64,000 nucleotides of DNA, taken from Elymus sibiricus (lineage: Eukaryota > Streptophyta > Magnoliopsida > Poales > Poaceae). A program made the position numbers and the translations under genes. The DNA is taken from positions 200,918,537 to 200,982,536 of the forward strand of contig CM077672.1 in the NCBI GenBank assembly GCA_039707655.1. Reading direction: 5' to 3'. Below the pieces are notes generated by a model, which had not been told where the DNA came from, did no database searches, and was given only the letters and a program-made list of their open reading frames with translations. Positions 59,374 to 64,000 of this stretch are shown here, piece by piece; position 1 is the stretch's first letter, and each line of letters begins with the position of its first letter.

Positions 59374-59615
59374 GAGGCGTCGCCCCGCGTCGCGGGGTTG
59401 CCTCCGTGCGCCCCTGGGTGAGCACCCCCTGGCCATCGGGGGCCTCGCCCCCGCTCTGAAGCCACCGCTCGGCCTCCTCACTGCCTCATTCCGGATTCAC
59501 CGCTAGGTGCGCCAGCGCGACAGGCGAGGCAGTCTTCAGAGGAGGGGAGGGTCCCTCGACATCAGCCTTCTTCCTCTTGGCCTTCTCCTCCTCATCGGCG
59601 GCCAGCTCGAGGCTC

Positions 59616-59690
59616 CTGCGCAGGCAAAAGCTCATCAGGGTCGTAGCAGCTAGGAAGCAGGGATCGATAGGAGGGGGCGGAAGAACTTAC
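59616..59690 (-). other. Spliceosomal intron in the element C antisense gene
   Basis: On the minus strand the sequence reads GGATGT|GTAAGTTCTTCC ... TTTTGCCTGCGCAG|GAGCC, 75 bases, with donor and acceptor consensus. Element A has an intron at the corresponding place (50240-50318). Retrotransposition through sense RNA would leave an antisense intron intact, which fits. Confidence 0.65.
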
Positions 59691-61335
59691 ACATCCTTGG
59701 GGTTCTAGTGCCTCTTCTTCCGCACCTTGATGGCGCCGCTGCTGCTGCTGCCTCCTTCACGCGGCGCGCCTAGGCGGCCGCCCGAGGGCGCGGTGTGAGT
59801 CCTGTTGGAGTAGGCGGGCACGGTGTCCCCTCCGCCCTCTCCTCGAGGGGCTCGTCGGTCTCCGCAGCATCGTCTCCTCCATCCCTCACCGGCACAGGCC
59901 TGGCCGGCAAGACGCAAAACGCGTCCCCGTCGTCGACCCCATCCTTGCCCAGCCGAAGCCGACGACGCATCGGCGGAGACGAAGGGGGTGGCAGGGACGA
60001 TTCCTCACTACTCTCCTTCCCGGAGTCGGAGGCCTCATGGTCGCCTGAGGAGGACCCCGTCTCCGAAGAATCCTCGAGAAGCTCCTCAGGCTCCTCGAGA
60101 TCTGTTCGGACCAGCCCCCACTGGTCGAACTGGCCATCGCCGTGACCAGCTCAGCCTTGTTGGCCCAGCGGTGCATCGAACGCGCGTCATAAGGCATCTC
60201 CTCTGCCTCCCCTGGAAATAAAACTTCCCAAGCGTCGGCCACTGCTTCGGCCGAGAGGGACTCCTGCACCAGCCGGATCCGGTCCTCGACGCCGGTGATC
60301 TCCCACACCGGGTGCGAGCGCTTCGGTAGGGGCGCAATGCAGCGACGAAGGAATTCTTTGGCGATCATGCCCGCCGTGAGAACGGTCTCACGCAGCTCTG
60401 CCAGCCTCGCCAGGATCGGTCGCAGGGCAGCACCGCTGAGCTTCTTGTGCTCCCAGTGGGGGATCTTCTCGGCCGGCTCGGTGGGGACCGCCAAGAGGGG
60501 ACTGGCCCGCAGGGCATCTACGTAAACCCAGCGTGACCTAAAGTTCTCCACCTTCTTCAAGATCTTCATGTCGATGAAGACCTTGCGCATCTCGTCGTCG
60601 ATGCAGAAGGAGGCACCTCCGGAGCGGTGGTTTCCCGAGGAGAAAACCCGCAGGCTGTAAAAGGTTCGGAAGAGCGCCACAGACGGCAACACCCCTAGGA
60701 AGGCCTCGCAGAGGTATGCGAAGAGAGCAAGGACGAGGATGGAGTTGGGGTGAAGATGGAGAAGACAAATCTCATAGTGCTCAAGGATGGCGAGGAGGAA
60801 GTCGGAGAAGCGCGGCACCAGCCCGGCGAAGAGCGAGTGGATGAAGATGGGGACCACCGTGGGTCCAAGTTCGCGTTGTGGGTGCGAGCCCGGCCAGATC
60901 TTGGTGGCGCCTCCCTCGAAGTGCGCGGAGGCCAACAGGGGGCGGGCCTTGGCTAGCCCATTCTCGTTGATGGTGGCCGGTAGCAGAGCCAGACCGAGCT
61001 CCGCCGCCGGGGAGCTCTTGCTGGAGGAGGCCTTGGCGGTCGCGGGTTTCTTGCCTGGGGCCATTGCGGTGGAGATTAGAAGTGGGAGGAGAAGGAACAG
61101 AGGGGCTGCTCGCGCGAGATGAAGGGCGATATGGAGAAGGGGAGCAATGGTATGCCTGCGCCCCGCACGGGCAGGCTTTATCGCCAGGACGGCAGTTACC
61201 GAGGCGTCATGGGGAGTGGGGGCGATCCGCCCTGTGAAAGCCTCCACGCGTCACCTCTGGGCCCGACAGCTCAGTGGGCCCCGTGTCTTTCGTCCCTAAC
61301 GGGCGGAACATGCGCGCCGTGGTCCCGGGGGCTAC

Positions 61336-62225
61336 TGTCGGCCCAGTGGGAACCAGGGTACAACGGCCCGTCAGCTTCTGGCCCGAAGGACAACGCTTGG
61401 GCCGGCCCATGAGGGTGGCCCCGCCTCGGTCGCTCCGGAGGAAGCCACCTCGTGAGCGGCGAGCCTCGCAAGGCCCCTCACCGCTAGGCCAGACCCTGCC
61501 GGGGCCGTCAAGCACCGGGTTGCCTCGCGAGGCTCCCGTCGCGAGGCCTTCTCATTGAGCAGATCATACGGCGTTAGCTGCGGGGCTCCGCGCCCAGCAC
61601 ATGGGTGATGACCCACTGTCAGGATAAGGACAGCGGGGCGTGACTGAGCCCAGCTTCCATTCTGGTGATAAGGGAGTAGTGGCATCTGCCTCCCCCAAAG
61701 CAAGTCCCAAAGTGTTTCCTCTTTGGTCATAGAAGATCAGGGCGGATCGGCGCGCCAGGACAGAGGTCATCGCCAAGCCCACCAGTCCGTCAGGAAGACT
61801 GCTTTATCAGGCAGAGACCGCCTTTAGTCAGGATAGAGCTGCTCGCCAGTCCCCCTTTGAATTGCTGCCCTGTGGCCACCCTTTCCCGCTCATATTTTCG
61901 GGGAAGAGGACCAAGGCACTACAAAAGGGGCAGGGCCACTTCCATGTAAGGGGATCGATTCATTCTCCCCCACACCTCATGTACCTCGAGCCACAAGCTT
62001 TCCACTACAGAGCAATCCAACACAGGCAGGAGTAGGGTATTACACCGCACGGTGGCCTGAACCTGGGTAGCTCGCGTGTCCCCTTTGTGTCCGGTGAGAG
62101 CTAGTGAGCCCATCGCGATCCCGCCATAGTTGCCATCGTGTCGTAGGTCGCCAAGCGAAGTCCCCCAGAGTTCGAATCCTAAGTTCTTGGAGAAGTTTCT
62201 TGGACGCAGATGCTAGACTCCGACA
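61336..62225 (+). repeat. Element C 3' LTR
   Basis: Starts TGTCGGCCCAGTGG right after the polypurine tract CCCGGGGGCTAC and ends GACTCCGACA; 890 bp. It is related to, but clearly distinct from, the A and E LTRs (a different subfamily). The next bases, ACGGC, begin element D's antisense gene. Confidence 0.92.
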
Positions 62226-64000
62226 ACGGCCATGTCTTTGGGGACCGGCGTCACCTCAGGCCATAAAGCATGGTACACATCCTTCATCGACTTCCGTGCA
62301 CTTTCATGCACCATGGATAGACGAATTGCCATGTCTTCGGACATCGGACCTCGGGCATCAGGAGATAGGCCAGATAAAGAAGCTACCAACAAAACAACAT
62401 TCGCATGACAATCACTTCGGACAAATTGCATGACACGTATATTCCTCGAGAATTACAACTTACCATAAATCATGTCATCCATCCGCCGATTCTTCGATTC
62501 TACAACAGTGAGATGAGCTTTCAAGCTCTCAATGTCTTGGGCCTGTTGGGCGTTCTCAGCCCTAAGCATATTCATGCTGTGCACTCTTTGGGTAACCACA
62601 TGTTGATTTGCTTGACACTGTGATTCTGCGTACGCCAGATCCTCACGGGCCTGCTTCAGGTCTGTTTCAAGATGGCCTAGGGCTTCCGCTGCTACAAGGG
62701 ATTGTGGCATCAATTCTGTTTTCATTGGCATTGACCAATTCAAGCACAAAGCACTTACCGTGCGCCTCTCTGGTGAATTTCTTCACCTGTTCAACCTCAG
62801 ACAAGGCCGCGTCCAGCTGCAACTTTGTTTGCGTTAGCGCAGAGGTCAATTGCTCGTTATTCAAGCGAGCTTCATGTTCATGGAATTAGTTGCTGGTTAG
62901 CATTCAAGCTTTGATTCGACCCCAGGGGCTCGTACCAAGCCTTAGGGGCTACTACTATACTGGGTAGTCATATTTGTCTTTAAACACATACGCAAAAACC
63001 TTACCCGCAATCCCCGTGACAAGACGTCTAGCGATTCATCAAAGGCACCTCGGGTTGCCCCGAGGTATGCATCTACCGCGCTGAGGGCGTTGAACTCCCT
63101 GTCCGAGAAAGCCAGATTATTTAGAGAAGCTTTTCGCCGACGATAATTTGTGGCGCATTGAATCTCGGACGGAGTGGCCGAGGTCGCCGAGTCCTTGGGC
63201 TACGGAGCTTCGGGGACAATTCCCACAGAATTACGGGTATCTATTTCCCTGGGCAGGGCCGTAGTTCCCTCGGCCCCCACATTTGCTGTGTTGGATAAAG
63301 GCTGCCTGCAAATGATCGGGAAGGTTAAATGCCGAAGTACCCTTGCAGCAACATAGTTCAAAGTATTACCTAGTGATTGAGGGGCACTTTAGCCTGCCCC
63401 CATGACCTCGGCTTGAGCTTCTTGTACTTCTGGCGGGGACCTTTCCAGTGAAGTTGTTTCTCTGCATAAGCGTTGAGAGCGCCGCCCCTTTGGAGGAGAA
63501 GTCAGATGACTGGGGGCTAGAGGACGAGGGGCTCGCTTTCGATTAGAGGAAGGGAGTGTTACCGATGAGGCTGGCCTCGTCCCCGGCATGTCAGGGATGA
63601 TAGCTACCTTTGAGCCGTCAAGGCCCTCTAGAAAAAAACTTTCTCCCTTCGTAAATAAGGGCCAGGTCTTCATCCTCGTTGAAAAGGGGTCCTCTGTGCG
63701 ACAGTGCCACTCTGGCTCAGGGGCCGGACTGCTCACGCCCTTAAGCCAACACCTCCACCTCTGTTTAAGGACCGACATGTGACGGGTTAAGTACTAAAGA
63801 TTCCGAGGTTAGCAACAGAGCTCGGAAGGAAAACTTACTATGTCAGTAGGGTTGTTGTATGACAACCCGTCTTGGAACTAGCGCTTGGCGAATTCCTCCG
63901 CGGACCCTTGGTATGAGCTGGCCAGCACAGTTCCGAGGGTCATCTGGTCCATAAAAGCACCCTTGATGGATCGGGATGCGTCGTTGGACCCATTGTACTC
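62226..64000 (-). pseudogene. Element D antisense gene, 5' part (runs out of window)
   Basis: Minus-strand pieces read from 64000 leftwards. A 5' exon ends at about 63838 with a GTAAGT donor. A long exon at about 63776-63389 (basic and Pro/Ser-rich) follows. Coiled-coil-rich pieces lie at 62864-62667 and 62749-62453 (ETDLKQAREDLAYAESQC, ENAQQAQDIESLKAHL), and a segment at 62431-62226 ends KSMKDVYHALWPEVTPVP just before the C insertion. The piece at 32757-33017 completes it. It is an antisense accessory gene of the Tat-lineage type, interrupted and probably non-functional. Its start and D's 3' LTR lie beyond 64000. Confidence 0.65.

Larger units (their letters stand above)
37930..61064 (-). 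pseudogene. Element C antisense PF04195/coiled-coil gene (multiply interrupted)
   Basis: Minus-strand accessory gene. It starts at ATG 61064 (MAPGKKPATAKASSSK) and ends at 37930. Exon 1 (61064 to about 59691) encodes the PF04195 'putative gypsy-type transposon' domain: FIHSLFAGLVPRFSDFLLAI, CEAFLGVLPSVALFR, KKVENFRSRWVYVD, FLRRCIAPLPKRSHPVWE. An intron with GT-AG borders is at 59690-59616. The second part encodes a Lys/Glu-rich segment and then a coiled coil (about 41760-38016, in two tandem copies) ending LDDRFDFGRVVTPVPAELRE near 38100. It is interrupted by element A at 42108-59373 and the CACTA element at 39058-41044. Function unknown in this family. It lies antisense between pol and the 3' LTR. 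Confidence 0.75.
33018..62225 (+). mobile_element. Element C: Tat-lineage gypsy element inserted in D
   Basis: 5' LTR (truncated) 33018-33850, gag, protease, remnant pol, antisense gene, 3' LTR 61336-62225. It is interrupted by a CACTA element (39058-41044) and by element A (42108-59373). Without these it is about 9.9 kb. D's antisense gene continues on both sides, which proves nesting. The right target site is ACGGC (62226-62230); the left one was lost with the first ~40 bases of the 5' LTR. Confidence 0.88.

Noticed and set aside
59886..61247. Host gene encoding a PF04195 protein
   Set aside because: It lies antisense between pol and the 3' LTR of element C, with homologues in the same place in element A, so it belongs to the retrotransposon.

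Overview
The window is plant nuclear DNA from a large, repeat-packed grass genome, most probably a Triticeae species (wheat, Aegilops or barley relatives). The evidence is nested Ty3/gypsy elements with the Tat-lineage domain order, a CACTA element with CACTACTAGAAAAA ends, and LTR sequences that I recall from wheat repeat collections. That recollection is from memory only. I see no intact host gene, rRNA, tRNA or CRISPR array. The only host-like genes are an F-box/FBD gene and an unidentified two-to-three-exon gene, each present twice and broken twice, plus a B3-domain gene lying antisense inside a retrotransposon.

Left part (1-28794). Positions 1-8244 reappear almost base for base at 20974-28794. 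Each copy holds, in order: an F-box/FBD gene (minus), an unidentified gene G (plus) cut by a solo LTR with a perfect 5-bp target duplication, a truncated inverted LTR of the same type, and the gag-end/protease part of a Tat-lineage element (element D). At 8244/8245 the left copy of D breaks off abruptly into the 3' part of another Tat-lineage element (E, 8245-18139). I infer that this is the junction of a direct tandem duplication whose second unit is 8245-28794 (about 20.5 kb). The first unit starts upstream of the window. E carries an antisense B3-domain gene split by a complete non-autonomous LTR element S (9814-16854, TSD CGCCC). Between E and the second F-box copy lie three degenerate repeat units (18559-21170).

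Right part (27727-64000) is a stack of nested retrotransposons. Element D (plus strand, two RNase H domains, integrase, antisense accessory gene) runs from 27727 to past the window end. It is interrupted from 33018 to 62225 by element C. C contains a CACTA element (39058-41044, TSD CCT) and element A (minus strand, 42108-59373, TSD GAGGC). A in turn contains element B (43029-48572, TSD CCGAC), which sits one base inside the tip of A's LTR. B has no gag or pol but shares 3' internal modules with D, so it looks like a non-autonomous relative of D.

The retroelement genes form a recognisable system: gag, protease, reverse transcriptase, RNase H, archaeal-type RNase H and integrase in sense, and between integrase and the 3' LTR an antisense, intron-containing gene. 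In C, A and D that antisense gene encodes a PF04195-type ('putative gypsy-type transposon') N-terminus and/or a coiled-coil C-terminus. In E it encodes a B3-domain protein instead. All copies are broken. Notably, A lacks protease while C lacks most of reverse transcriptase to integrase.
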